Assembly (NCBI RefSeq): GCF_008327685.1
Contig: NZ_BDDE01000026.1
Location: forward strand, 1 to 64,000
Direction of reading: 5' to 3'
DNA: 64,000 bases
Origin: Actinomadura sp. K4S16
GTDB lineage: Bacteria > Actinomycetota > Actinomycetes > Streptosporangiales > Streptosporangiaceae
In this document: piece by piece, positions 1-7,650 of the stretch
How positions within the stretch are numbered: the first letter of the stretch is position 1
How the letters are laid out: every line of letters begins with the position of its first letter
Made by a program: the position numbers and the translations under genes
Notes under the pieces: model-generated
What the model was told of the DNA's origin: nothing
Database searches by the model: none
Seen by the model: only the letters and a program-made list of their open reading frames with translations

Positions 1-9
1 CAACCTCAT
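1..9 (-). CDS. Start of an iol-cluster gene cut by the left edge
   Basis: Only ATG-AGG-TTG (Met-Arg-Leu) lies inside the window. The start is supported by a GGAGGAG ribosome binding site at 15-21, five bases upstream, and by its position as the next minus-strand gene after the inositol genes. IolD (trihydroxycyclohexanedione hydrolase) often begins Met-Arg-Leu and often follows these genes, so iolD is a guess, but three codons cannot identify a gene. Confidence 0.5.
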
Positions 10-154
10 GACCGCTCCTCCACACCGCGTGCCGGGGGCGAGGGCAGCCGCGGCCCCGCCGGCTGCCCCTTCCGGCTGTTCCGGATATGCGCCGGCCCGG
101 CCGGCACAGGCGGGGAGTGCCGGTCGTCACCCGGCACTGCCCTCGGTTCCTCGT
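10..154. other. Intergenic gap within the iol gene run
   Basis: The gap separates the aldolase-like gene from the next minus-strand start at position 9. Apart from the ribosome binding site at 15-21 I see no promoter-like or terminator-like element, so read-through transcription is likely. Confidence 0.5.
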
Positions 155-1063
155 TCACAGGAGTTCCACTGCGGCGTCCACGGCCGCGGCGACGTTGCCG
201 TCCGGCGGATACAGCAGGGACCGGCCGACCACCAGGCCCCGGACCGTGGGAAGACGCAGCGCACGCCGCCACCCCTCCCGCGCCGCCTGGGGATCGGCGG
301 CCACCTCCCCGCCCAGCAGCAGCGCGGGCAGCGTCGACGCCGCCATCACCCGCTCCATGTCCGCCACCACCGGCACCTTCAACCACGTGTACGCCGAGGT
401 CGTGCCCAGCCCCGACGCGATCGCGACCGCACGCGTCATCGCCTCCGGCGACAGGTCGTTGCGGACCCGGCCGTCCACCCGACGCGAGATGAACGGCTCC
501 ACCATCGCCATCAACCCACGCCCGGCCAACTCCGACACCGCCCGAGCACACGCCTCCAACGTGCGAACAGTCGCCGGGTCCTCATCGTCCACCCGCAGCA
601 GCATCTTCCCGCCGTCCAACCCCGACGCCGCGATCGCAGCCGCACTGTAGGCCGTGAAACGGTCATCGATCTCAAACGACGACCCCGCCAGCCCGCCCCG
701 GTTCATCGAACCGACCACGACCTTGCCCTCCAGCACGCCCAGCAGCAGCAGATCCTCGATCACATCCGCCGTGCCCAGCACACCGTCCACACCCGGCCGC
801 TCCAACGCCACGCACAACCGATCCAGCAACTCACCCCGATCGCCCATCGCCAGCGGATCACCACCGGCCGCCAGGGCGCCACGCGCCGGATGATCAGCGG
901 CCAGCAGCATCAACCGCCCCGACTCCCCGACCAGCGATTCCCGCCTGGTCCTGCGCTCCGCCGCCTCGGCGACCGACTCCGGACGCATCACCCGCGCCTC
1001 GGTCAGCCCCGCGATCCTCTCCGCCCGCGCGTCGGCGGGCGGCACCGGAATGTCGAGCGTCAT
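155..1063 (-). CDS. Cgl0159-family (beta/alpha)8 aldolase-like protein of inositol catabolism
   Basis: A 302-residue cytosolic TIM-barrel protein of the DeoC/FbaB-like type found in actinobacterial inositol clusters. Visible features are an N-terminal helix-rich segment, a strand ending LLAADHPARGA near residue 60 (a typical aldolase barrel start), and a KVPVVADME lysine segment near residue 240 that could supply the Schiff-base lysine. By context it probably cleaves 2-deoxy-5-keto-gluconate 6-phosphate, the step IolJ performs elsewhere; that assignment is inference. Its ATG overlaps the iolC stop as ATGA, so the two are translationally coupled. No separate promoter is visible. Confidence 0.85.
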   Translation of the reverse strand: MTLDIPVPPADARAERIAGLTEARVMRPESVAEAAERRTRRESLVGESGRLMLLAADHPARGALAAGGDPLAMGDRGELLDRLCVALERPGVDGVLGTADVIEDLLLLGVLEGKVVVGSMNRGGLAGSSFEIDDRFTAYSAAAIAASGLDGGKMLLRVDDEDPATVRTLEACARAVSELAGRGLMAMVEPFISRRVDGRVRNDLSPEAMTRAVAIASGLGTTSAYTWLKVPVVADMERVMAASTLPALLLGGEVAADPQAAREGWRRALRLPTVRGLVVGRSLLYPPDGNVAAAVDAAVELL

Positions 1064-2019
1064 GCGGCCACCCGCCCGGCCAGCGAGAGCACCTCGTCCG
1101 TCGTGGGCATCGCCGCCGAGCACGCCAGCCGGGACGCGACGATCGCGCCTGCCGCGTTGGCGAAGCCGAGGACGCGCGGCAGGTCCCAGCCGCTCAGCAG
1201 GCCGTGGCAGAGGGCGCCGCCGAAGGCGTCGCCCGCGCCGAGGCCGTTGACGACCTCGACCGGCACCGGCGGCGCCTCGGCGGTCCGGCCCTCGGCGTCG
1301 ACGGCGAGGACGCCGTCCGGCCCGCGCTTGACGACGGCGAGCCGGACGCCCCGGTCGAGCAGCGCGCGGGCGGCGGCGAGGGGGTCGCTCTCCCCCACCG
1401 CCACCTCGCATTCGGCGGTGTTCCCGACGGCGACGGTGGCGTGTTCGAGTGCCTCGCCCGCCCAGCGCCGCGCCTCGTCCCGCGACTCCCAGAACACGGG
1501 CCGGTGGTCGAGGTCGAGGACGGTGAGGGCGCCGCGACGGCGGGTGCCGAGCGCGGCCAGCGTCGCCGTCCGGGACGGTTCGGCGCAGAGCCCGGTCATC
1601 GTGACCCACAGCACCCCTGCGGCCTCGATCGCGGACCGGTCCAGCTCGTCCGCGCGGATCTCCAGGTCGGGGGCCTTCGGGAAGCGGTAGAAGTACAGCG
1701 GGAAGTCGTCCGGCGGGAACAGCTCGCAGAAGGTCACCGGGGTCGGCAGGCCGGGGACGTCGGCGACGTACCGGTCGTCGACGCCGTACTCGGCGAGCGC
1801 CCGGCGGACGAAGCGGCCGAACGGGTCGGCGCCGGTCCGGGTGACCACGGCGGTCCGGCGGCCGTGCCGGGCGGCGGCGACCGCGACGTTGGTGGCGCTG
1901 CCGCCGAGGAACCGCGCGAACGTCTCGACCTCGTCCAGTCCGACACCCGACGTGAGCGGGTAGAGGTCCACGCCGACGCGGCCCATGGTGATGACGTCGA
2001 AGGACGCGGCGCCGCTCAT
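1060..2019 (-). CDS. iolC: 5-dehydro-2-deoxygluconokinase IolC
   Basis: A 319-residue PfkB/ribokinase-fold sugar kinase that phosphorylates 5-dehydro-2-deoxygluconate in the myo-inositol pathway. The first PfkB signature (GGSATNVAVAAARHG) lies near residues 38-53 and the second, with the anion hole and catalytic Asp (GLGAGDAFGGAL), lies near residue 265. Length is normal for the family. The start follows from the ATGA overlap with the end of iolE, and the stop overlaps the aldolase start, so iolE-iolC-aldolase form one coupled operon read from the promoter at about 2950-2996. Assignment as IolC rather than another PfkB kinase rests on sequence feel and on its neighbours. Confidence 0.92.
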   Translation of the reverse strand: MSGAASFDVITMGRVGVDLYPLTSGVGLDEVETFARFLGGSATNVAVAAARHGRRTAVVTRTGADPFGRFVRRALAEYGVDDRYVADVPGLPTPVTFCELFPPDDFPLYFYRFPKAPDLEIRADELDRSAIEAAGVLWVTMTGLCAEPSRTATLAALGTRRRGALTVLDLDHRPVFWESRDEARRWAGEALEHATVAVGNTAECEVAVGESDPLAAARALLDRGVRLAVVKRGPDGVLAVDAEGRTAEAPPVPVEVVNGLGAGDAFGGALCHGLLSGWDLPRVLGFANAAGAIVASRLACSAAMPTTDEVLSLAGRVAA

Positions 2020-2897
2020 GCGCCGATCCCGGCGAGGAACTCGACACAGGCGCGGACGTCGGCCAGCGGGCCTTCGCCGGGGGCGGGCTCGCGGTCGAGG
2101 ACGGTGTCCTGCTCCAGGACATACCAGCCGTCGTATCCGGCGCCTTCGAGAGAGCCGACGATGGCGGCGATGTCGATGTCCCCCGCGCCGAGCGGGCGGT
2201 AGAGGCCGGCGCGGACGGCGTCGGTGTAGGACGTCCGGCCGTGCCGCACGCTCTCGGCGAGGTCGGCGTCGACGTCCTTGAGGTGGACGTGCGCGATCCG
2301 CCCGGCGGCGCTCGCCGCCAGGTCGACCGGATCGGTGCCGCCGACCAGCAGGTGGCCGGTGTCCAGGCACAGCGGGACGGCCGATCCGTCGAGGACGCGC
2401 AGCACTTCGTTGGATCGTTCCACCATCGTCCCGGCGTGCGGATGAAGGACGGCCCGGACCCCGGCCTCCGCGGCAAGCGAGGCGATCCGGTCGAGGTTGG
2501 TGAGCAGCGCCGTCCAGCCGACGGTGTCCAGGGAGGGGCGCTCGTCGTAGCCGCGCAGCCCGTGGACGGCGGCCAGCACCAGCGTCTGTTCCGAATTGGA
2601 GCGTTCCACACCGAAGCCGGCCAGGATCCGGCGGACCTCGGGCAGCGGGTCGCGGTCCGGGTCGTGCAGCACGACGGGCGCGAAGCCGCCCACCGGGCGG
2701 AGGCCGTACTCGGCGAGCAGCGCGGCGCGCTCCTCCGCCCCGGCGGGCAGGAAGCCGTCCGGCCCGAACTCCGCGGCGGCCAGCCCGAGGTCGCGCATCT
2801 CCGCCAGCACCCGCCCGGGGTCCATCTGGTGCCCCCAGCCCGGGACCTCGCACACCCCCCACGAGATCGGGGCTCCCGCGACGCGGTCGTTGATCAT
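2016..2897 (-). CDS. iolE: Inosose dehydratase-like TIM-barrel protein (IolE/IolI family)
   Basis: A 293-residue AP-endonuclease-2/xylose-isomerase-like TIM barrel. It opens with the APISWGVCEVPGWG motif seen in actinobacterial inosose dehydratases, and carries barrel metal or acid-base residues in VLHPHAGTMVE, CLDTGH and HVHLKDVD. The expected reaction is dehydration of scyllo-inosose; an inosose isomerase (IolI-like) is the alternative. I place the start at ATG 2897, with GGGAGAUGG-like pairing upstream; an in-frame ATG at 2942 would add 15 weak residues. First gene of the iolE-iolC-aldolase operon, divergent from a GntR gene. Confidence 0.85.
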   Translation of the reverse strand: MINDRVAGAPISWGVCEVPGWGHQMDPGRVLAEMRDLGLAAAEFGPDGFLPAGAEERAALLAEYGLRPVGGFAPVVLHDPDRDPLPEVRRILAGFGVERSNSEQTLVLAAVHGLRGYDERPSLDTVGWTALLTNLDRIASLAAEAGVRAVLHPHAGTMVERSNEVLRVLDGSAVPLCLDTGHLLVGGTDPVDLAASAAGRIAHVHLKDVDADLAESVRHGRTSYTDAVRAGLYRPLGAGDIDIAAIVGSLEGAGYDGWYVLEQDTVLDREPAPGEGPLADVRACVEFLAGIGA

Positions 2898-2950
2898 CGG
2901 CTCACCATCTCCCTGGGACGCGCCCGGCTCCGTACTCGGCATCGGCGCCG

Positions 2951-2996
2951 AGTCTGCTGAAGGCCGGGAAGGTATGTCAATAGTTTGTTATGACAT
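2951..2996 (-). promoter_or_regulatory. iolE promoter with embedded operator
   Basis: On the minus strand a perfect -35 TTGACA (2975-2980) lies inside an inverted repeat ATGTCA-11 bp-TGACAT (2974-2996). A weak -10, CAGACT, follows 18 bp on (2951-2956). The minus-strand string TGTCATAACA fits the KGWCHTRACA consensus I recall for the GntR-type IolR of Corynebacterium. A near-copy in the same orientation precedes iolG at 6506-6528, so this is probably the operator of the adjacent GntR protein. Confidence 0.75.
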
Positions 2997-3059
2997 TATG
3001 AGGTAATAAGCTAGCGGGCGGCGGCGGGTACGATCGACCCGGAGGAGAGGAGGCGCCGG

Positions 3060-3797
3060 GTGTACCGACCGCGCGTGACCGTGGACCGCAGCAGCCCCGT
3101 GCCGCTGTACTACCAGCTCGCCCAGCAGCTGGAGGCGGCGATACGGGCGGGTGAGCTGTCCCCGGGCACCCGTCTGGAGAACGAGGTCGAGCTGGCCGAC
3201 CGGTGCGGGCTGTCGCGCCCGACGGTCCGGCAGGCGATCCAGCACCTGGTCGACCGGGGGCTGCTGGTGCGCAAGCGCGGCGTCGGCACGCAGGTGGTGC
3301 AGTCGGAGATCCGCCGGCCGATCGAGCTGACCAGCCTGCACGACGACCTGGCGGCGGCCGGCCGCGACCCGCGCACCGAGGTCCTGGAGCTGGGCCGCGT
3401 CCCCGCCGAGGACCAGGTGGCCAAGGAGCTCGGCGTCCCGCCCGGCACCGAGGTCACCCGGATGCGCCGCGTCCGGTTCACCGGCGACGAGCCGCTCGCC
3501 CTGCTCACCAACTACCTGCCGGTCGACCTGCTGAGGATCACCGAGGCCGACCTCGCCGAGCACGGCCTGTACGAGCTGCTCCGGTCCAAGGGCGTCAACC
3601 TGCGCATCGCGAACCAGACGATCGGCGCCCGCGGCGCGACGGCGGCCGAGGCCCGGCTGCTGGACGAGCGGCGCGGCGTCCCGCTGCTGACCATGACCCG
3701 CACCGCCTACGACGACAAGGGCGGCGCGATCGAGTACGGCTGCCACGTCTACCGCGCCGACCGCTACTCCTTCGCCCTCACCCTCGTCGAGCGCTGA
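3060..3797 (+). CDS. GntR/UTRA-family regulator, likely IolR-type repressor
   Basis: A 245-residue HutC-subfamily GntR regulator. Residues about 10-75 form the winged HTH (SRPTVRQAIQHLV recognition helix region) and about 90-240 form a UTRA effector domain that usually binds a small pathway metabolite. GTG 3060 follows a rich GGAGGAGAGGAGG leader at 3041-3053; GTG 3075 is an alternative. Divergence from iolE, the operator in the shared 162-bp gap, and the second copy of the operator at iolG suggest it represses inositol genes and itself. The inducer may be an inositol-pathway phosphosugar; this is inferred from UTRA family habit. Confidence 0.9.
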   Translation: MYRPRVTVDRSSPVPLYYQLAQQLEAAIRAGELSPGTRLENEVELADRCGLSRPTVRQAIQHLVDRGLLVRKRGVGTQVVQSEIRRPIELTSLHDDLAAAGRDPRTEVLELGRVPAEDQVAKELGVPPGTEVTRMRRVRFTGDEPLALLTNYLPVDLLRITEADLAEHGLYELLRSKGVNLRIANQTIGARGATAAEARLLDERRGVPLLTMTRTAYDDKGGAIEYGCHVYRADRYSFALTLVER

Positions 3798-3842
3798 CCG
3801 GACCCTCGGGGACAAAACGGCGAACCCCCGATGAAAATCTCT

Positions 3843-3891
3843 TGATCAATTAGAGCGCTCTATTGAATTAGAGCGCTCCAATGCCTACGGT
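3843..3891 (+). promoter_or_regulatory. Phytase promoter with tandem LacI-type operators
   Basis: Two copies of the element ATTAGAGCGCTC, 18 bp apart, give palindromes AGAGCGCTCT (3852-3861, perfect) and AGAGCGCTCC (3870-3879, one mismatch), each with the central CG typical of LacI-family operators. They overlap a promoter TTGAAT (3863-3868)-17 bp-TACGGT (3886-3891). The LacI protein encoded at 5347 is the obvious ligand. The stretch is much more AT-rich than its surroundings. Confidence 0.75.
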
Positions 3892-3924
3892 GCAGGCATC
3901 CCCCCACGCATCAGGAGGAACCCG

Positions 3925-5277
3925 ATGCCGTTGCGACCCACCCCCCAGGGCGTCCGCCTCGCGGCCGCCGCGACCACCGCCGCGCTCGCCGCGGCCTTCC
4001 TGTCCGCCGCGCCCGCGTCCGCCGACGGCGACGAGCTCGCCGAGGTCCGCGCCGCGCTGGAGACCCCGGCCAACTTCGACGACGACGCGGGCGGCAACGC
4101 CAACGCCGACGACCCGGCGATCTGGAGCCACCCCGACGACCGCGACGGCGACCTGATCGTGGCCACCCTCAAGGAAGGCGGCCTCGCCGTCTACGACGCC
4201 GCGGGGCGGCAGATCCAGCGGATCGCCGCGCCGGCCCCGCCCCGGGCCGGCGACGAGCCCGGACGGTTCAACAACGTCGATCTGGTCTACGGGTTCCAGC
4301 TCGGCCGCCGCAAGGTCGACCTGGCGGTCGTGTCCGACCGGGGCCGGGACACCGTCCGCACCTACGCGATCGACCCCGGCAAGGCCGAGGACCACCGGGC
4401 CCCGCTCACCGACGTCACCGACCCCGGGGTCGCGCCCGTCTTCTCGTCCTCCCTCGACGAGGTCAACGAGCAGGCGACGGCGTACGGGCTGGCGTCCTGG
4501 AAGGACTCGCGCGGGACGGCCTACGTCGCGCTCAGCCGCCGGCACACCTCCCGGATCGGCACCGTCCGGCTGGAGGCCACCGCGGCGGGCACCGTCACCT
4601 ACCGGCACGTCCGCGACCTCGACCTGCCCGCGTCGTTCGCGCTGCCCGGCGGCGGCACCTGGACGCCGTGCGAGGACCCCGGCGAGGGGCCGCAGGTCGA
4701 GGGCATGGTCGCCGACCCCGAGAACGGGGCGCTCTACGCGGCGCAGGAGGACGTCGGCATCTGGCGCATCCCGCTGGGCAGCGGCTCGCCCCAGCTCATC
4801 GACAAGGTCAAGGAGTTCGGCGTCCCCGCCGCGTACGACCCCGAGACCGAGGAGTGCAACCCGAGCGGACCCGACCCCGGCGTCGGGGGAACGCACCTCA
4901 CCGCCGACGCCGAGGGCCTGTCCATCTACCGGCAGGACGGCGGAGAGGGCTATCTGCTCGCCTCCAGCCAGGGTGACAACACCTTCGTCGTCTACGACCG
5001 CGAGGACCCGCGCCAGTACCTCGGCCACTTCCGGGTCGCCCCGGGCACGACGGTGGACGGCTCCGAGGTCTGCGACGGGGCGATGGTGACCAGCGCCCCC
5101 ACGGGCGGCTTCGAGAACGGCCTCCTCGTCGTCCACGACGGCGTCAACACCCCCGAGGTCACGGACGGGAACGGCGAGGTCCGGGAGAACACCGACTTCA
5201 AGCTCGTCGACTGGGAGGATGTGGCGGACCCGCTGGACCTGGACGTCACGCCCGGCGACTGGGACCCGCGCGACTAG
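3925..5277 (+). CDS. Secreted beta-propeller phytase
   Basis: A 450-residue exported enzyme that removes phosphates from phytate (inositol hexakisphosphate), normally with calcium. A Sec signal peptide occupies about residues 1-33 with an ASA cleavage site. The mature protein starts with the family hallmark DDPAIWSHPDD (residues 62-72) and carries propeller motifs such as FNNVDLVYGF, VEGMVADPE and DAEGLSIY. Start ATG has AGGAGGA upstream. It is longer than Bacillus phytases (about 380) but normal for actinomycete forms. It is followed by a strong hairpin and then its probable LacI regulator. Beside inositol catabolism, phosphate uptake and inositol phosphatase genes, the role in phytate scavenging is convincing. 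Confidence 0.93.
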   Translation: MPLRPTPQGVRLAAAATTAALAAAFLSAAPASADGDELAEVRAALETPANFDDDAGGNANADDPAIWSHPDDRDGDLIVATLKEGGLAVYDAAGRQIQRIAAPAPPRAGDEPGRFNNVDLVYGFQLGRRKVDLAVVSDRGRDTVRTYAIDPGKAEDHRAPLTDVTDPGVAPVFSSSLDEVNEQATAYGLASWKDSRGTAYVALSRRHTSRIGTVRLEATAAGTVTYRHVRDLDLPASFALPGGGTWTPCEDPGEGPQVEGMVADPENGALYAAQEDVGIWRIPLGSGSPQLIDKVKEFGVPAAYDPETEECNPSGPDPGVGGTHLTADAEGLSIYRQDGGEGYLLASSQGDNTFVVYDREDPRQYLGHFRVAPGTTVDGSEVCDGAMVTSAPTGGFENGLLVVHDGVNTPEVTDGNGEVRENTDFKLVDWEDVADPLDLDVTPGDWDPRD

Positions 5278-5293
5278 CACGAACAGCACCGAC

Positions 5294-5326
5294 GCGAGTC
5301 GCCGCCGCACCCCGGCGGCGACTCGC
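5294..5326 (+). terminator. Hairpin between phytase and lacI genes
   Basis: A perfect 14-bp stem (GCGAGTCGCCGCCG and its complement) with a five-base CACCC loop lies between the phytase stop and the lacI ribosome binding site. There is no T-tract, so it may act as an actinomycete-type intrinsic terminator, an attenuator or an mRNA 3-prime stabiliser letting the secreted enzyme be made in excess of the regulator. Confidence 0.6.
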
Positions 5327-5346
5327 CGTACCCGGGAGAAGACCGC

Positions 5347-6267
5347 ATGGCCCACCCGACCCTGGAGGACGTGGCAGCGCGAGCCGGAGTGTCGCGCGCG
5401 CTCGTGTCGCTGGTGATGCGCGGCTCCCCCAAGGTCGGGCCGGAGCGCCGGGAGGCGGTGCTCCGGGCGGCCCGGGAGCTCGGCTACCGGCCCAACATGA
5501 TGGCCCGGGGCCTCGCGTCCGGCCGGACGGGCATGATCGGCGTTCTCCTCTCCGACCTCCACGACCCCTGGTTCGCCGCGGTCCACGACGGGCTCGCCGA
5601 CGAGGCCGCCCGGCGCGGCGTCCGGCTCCTGCTGGCCACCGGGCGCGGCGGCCCGGCGCGCGAACGGGCCGCCCTGGACGACCTGCTCGACCTGCGGCCG
5701 GACGGGGTCGTCCTGGCCGGGCCGAAGACGTCCGCCGCCGACATCGAGCGCGCCGCCGCCGGGTGCCCCGTGACCGTGGTCGGGCGCCAGGTCCGCTCCG
5801 ACCGCGTCGACTGCGTGACCGGCGACGGCGCCGCGGCCGTCGAGCGGGCGCTCGGGTACCTGTCGGACCTCGGCCACCGGCGCGTCGCCTGCCTCGACGT
5901 CGGCCCCCGCCCCTCGCCCCTGCGCCGCGCGTGCCCGGACGGCGCCGTCGTCGCCGGCCCCGACGAGCTGTGGCGGCCGGCCGAGGCGCCGACGGCCGTC
6001 CTCGCGCTCGGCGACACGACGGGCACCGCCGCGCTCACCGCGCTGCTGCGCGCCGGGAGGCGCGTGCCGGAGGAGATCTCGCTGATCGTCCACGGCGACC
6101 CGCCGGGGGCGCGGGACGCCGGGGTGACGACGGTCGCCTCCCCGCCGGCGGAACTGGGCCGCGAGGCCGCGGCCGTCCTGCTCGACCGGATCGGCGACGG
6201 CGCGTCCGCGCGCACGCGGCGCATCACCGTCCCGCCCCTCCTCACCGAGCGCGGCACCACCCGGTAG
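5347..6267 (+). CDS. LacI-family transcriptional regulator
   Basis: A 306-residue repressor. The N-terminal HTH (residues 3-22, TLEDVAARAGVSRALVSLVM) and hinge (YRPNMMARGLASG) are canonical, followed by a periplasmic-binding-protein-like core (IGVLLSDLHDPWFAAVHDGL) for a sugar or polyol effector. The core is about 30 residues shorter than classical LacI, missing part of the central lobe around residue 200. It lies 69 bp behind the phytase gene, whose promoter carries paired LacI-type palindromes; autoregulation by read-through is likely. The effector could be inositol or an inositol phosphate (inference). Confidence 0.92.
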   Translation: MAHPTLEDVAARAGVSRALVSLVMRGSPKVGPERREAVLRAARELGYRPNMMARGLASGRTGMIGVLLSDLHDPWFAAVHDGLADEAARRGVRLLLATGRGGPARERAALDDLLDLRPDGVVLAGPKTSAADIERAAAGCPVTVVGRQVRSDRVDCVTGDGAAAVERALGYLSDLGHRRVACLDVGPRPSPLRRACPDGAVVAGPDELWRPAEAPTAVLALGDTTGTAALTALLRAGRRVPEEISLIVHGDPPGARDAGVTTVASPPAELGREAAAVLLDRIGDGASARTRRITVPPLLTERGTTR

Positions 6268-6654
6268 CCCTGTCCGGCCTGGACGGCGCCCCTCCAGGGA
6301 ATCCAAAAGAGCCCTCTGGGCTCCGGTCGAGCGGCGCGCGCGTCAGCCATGCCTTCGGCGCGCCGCTCCGCCGTGCCCGCGGCCTGCGCAACGCTTTGGC
6401 CGCACCCGGCCGACCGGGGGCGGCGCCGCGTACCGCCGTTCCCGCAGGTCGGCCCCGGCCTGCCGGCGAGCGGCATGGGACGCCCGTCTAGGTCAGAACG
6501 TCAAGATGTAAGAACAAAGTATTGACGGGCGTTCCGGCGCGGGCTACAAATGTGGCCCGAACCACACGAAGATGACGAGCAGATGAACAACCGGTGCTCA
6601 ATGCCGGTCCATCAGATGAACTCGCCATCCGATCGGACGGCCATGGGAGGCACC
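6268..6654. other. 387-bp intergenic region before iolG
   Basis: No gene is supported. It holds a small hairpin (GAGCCC-TCT-GGGCTC, 6309-6323) just downstream of lacI, then GC-rich filler, then an AT-rich promoter-operator at 6506-6550 and a leader of about 100 bases. Confidence 0.6.
6506..6550 (+). promoter_or_regulatory. iolG promoter with IolR-like operator
   Basis: TTGACG (6522-6527), a 17-bp spacer and TACAAA (6545-6550) make one of the best sigma70-type promoters in the window. The upstream sequence is ATGT, three bases, then AACAAAGTATTGACG, matching the iolE site in sequence, orientation and placement on the -35 box. An outer CGTCAA/TTGACG inverted repeat (6499-6527) also overlaps it. 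Repression by the GntR protein at 3060 is inferred. Confidence 0.75.
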
Positions 6655-7650
6655 ATGCGGGTCGGACTGCTGGGCGCGGGACGGATCGGGGCGTCGCACG
6701 CCCGGTTCCTGGGAGGGCATCCCCAGGTCGACGCCCTGCTGATCGGAGACGCCGACGTCCGCCGCGCCGAGGCGCTGGCGGGCCCGATCGGCGCCCGGGC
6801 CGGGGACCCGGACACCGTGCTCGCCGCCGGGCTCGACGCCGTCGTCATCGCCACGCCGACCTCCACGCACGCCGAGCTGCTCGTCCGGGCCTGCGACTCG
6901 GGCGTGCCCGTGTTCTGCGAGAAGCCGGTCGCGCCCGACCTCCGCACGACGCTGGAGGTCCGCGACCGCGCCGCCAAGACGGGGGTCCCCGTGCACGTGG
7001 GCTTCCAGCGCCGGTTCGACGCCGGATACGCGGCGGCGCGGCAGGCCGTGCTCGACGGACGGCTGGGAACGCTCCACCGAGTCCACCTGGTCACCGCCGA
7101 CCCGGCGCCGCCCCCGGCCGAGTACGTCCGCTCGTCCGGGGGGATCTTCCGCGACTGCCACATCCACGACTTCGACATGCTGCGCTGGGTCACCGGGCGG
7201 GAGGTCGACTCGGTCACCGCCGTCGGCGCCAACCGCGGCGACGCCTACTTCTCGGACGCCGGCGACGTCGACATCAGCGCCGCCGTCCTGGTCATGGACG
7301 ACGGGACGCTCGCCACCCTGCAGGGCTCCCGGTACAACGGCGCCGGCTACGACGTGCGCATGGAGCTGTCGGGCACCGCAGGCACCTGGGTGGTCGGGCT
7401 CGACGAGCGCGCCCCGCTCCGGTCGGCCGAACCCGGCGTGGACTGGCCTCCCGGCGACCCGTGGACGGACTTCCAGGAGCGCTTCGAACCCGCGTACGCG
7501 AACGAGATTGGAACGTTCCTCGAAATGGCCAGGGGCCGCGCGGGCAGCCCCTGCACGGTGGACGACGCGCTGGAGGCGCTCCTCGTCGCCGAGGCCGCCG
7601 CGCTGTCGCTGCGCGAGGGCCGCCGCGTCCCGCTCGCGGAGCTCCGGTGA
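6655..7650 (+). CDS. iolG: Inositol 2-dehydrogenase-like Gfo/Idh/MocA oxidoreductase
   Basis: A 331-residue NAD(P)-dependent dehydrogenase expected to oxidise myo-inositol to scyllo-inosose. The Rossmann motif GLLGAGRIG is at residues 4-12, the EKP motif with catalytic Lys90 at 89-91, and Asp167/His171 in FRDCHIHDFD match the spacing of the Asp-His pair of Bacillus inositol dehydrogenase. ATG 6655 has GGGAGG seven bases upstream; an in-frame ATG at 6550 sits on the -10 box and is rejected. First gene of a run with the phosphate transporter genes, GTGA-coupled to the next gene. Confidence 0.88.
   Translation: MRVGLLGAGRIGASHARFLGGHPQVDALLIGDADVRRAEALAGPIGARAGDPDTVLAAGLDAVVIATPTSTHAELLVRACDSGVPVFCEKPVAPDLRTTLEVRDRAAKTGVPVHVGFQRRFDAGYAAARQAVLDGRLGTLHRVHLVTADPAPPPAEYVRSSGGIFRDCHIHDFDMLRWVTGREVDSVTAVGANRGDAYFSDAGDVDISAAVLVMDDGTLATLQGSRYNGAGYDVRMELSGTAGTWVVGLDERAPLRSAEPGVDWPPGDPWTDFQERFEPAYANEIGTFLEMARGRAGSPCTVDDALEALLVAEAAALSLREGRRVPLAELR

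Noticed and set aside
1060..2862. An extended iolC frame running back through iolE
   Set aside because: The upstream part has no domain signal and lies out of frame with a clear IolE protein; the coupled ATG at 2019 is normal.
5294..5326. Phytase-lacI hairpin as a classical rho-independent terminator
   Set aside because: No T-tract follows the stem, so complete termination cannot be claimed; kept only as a hairpin or attenuator candidate.
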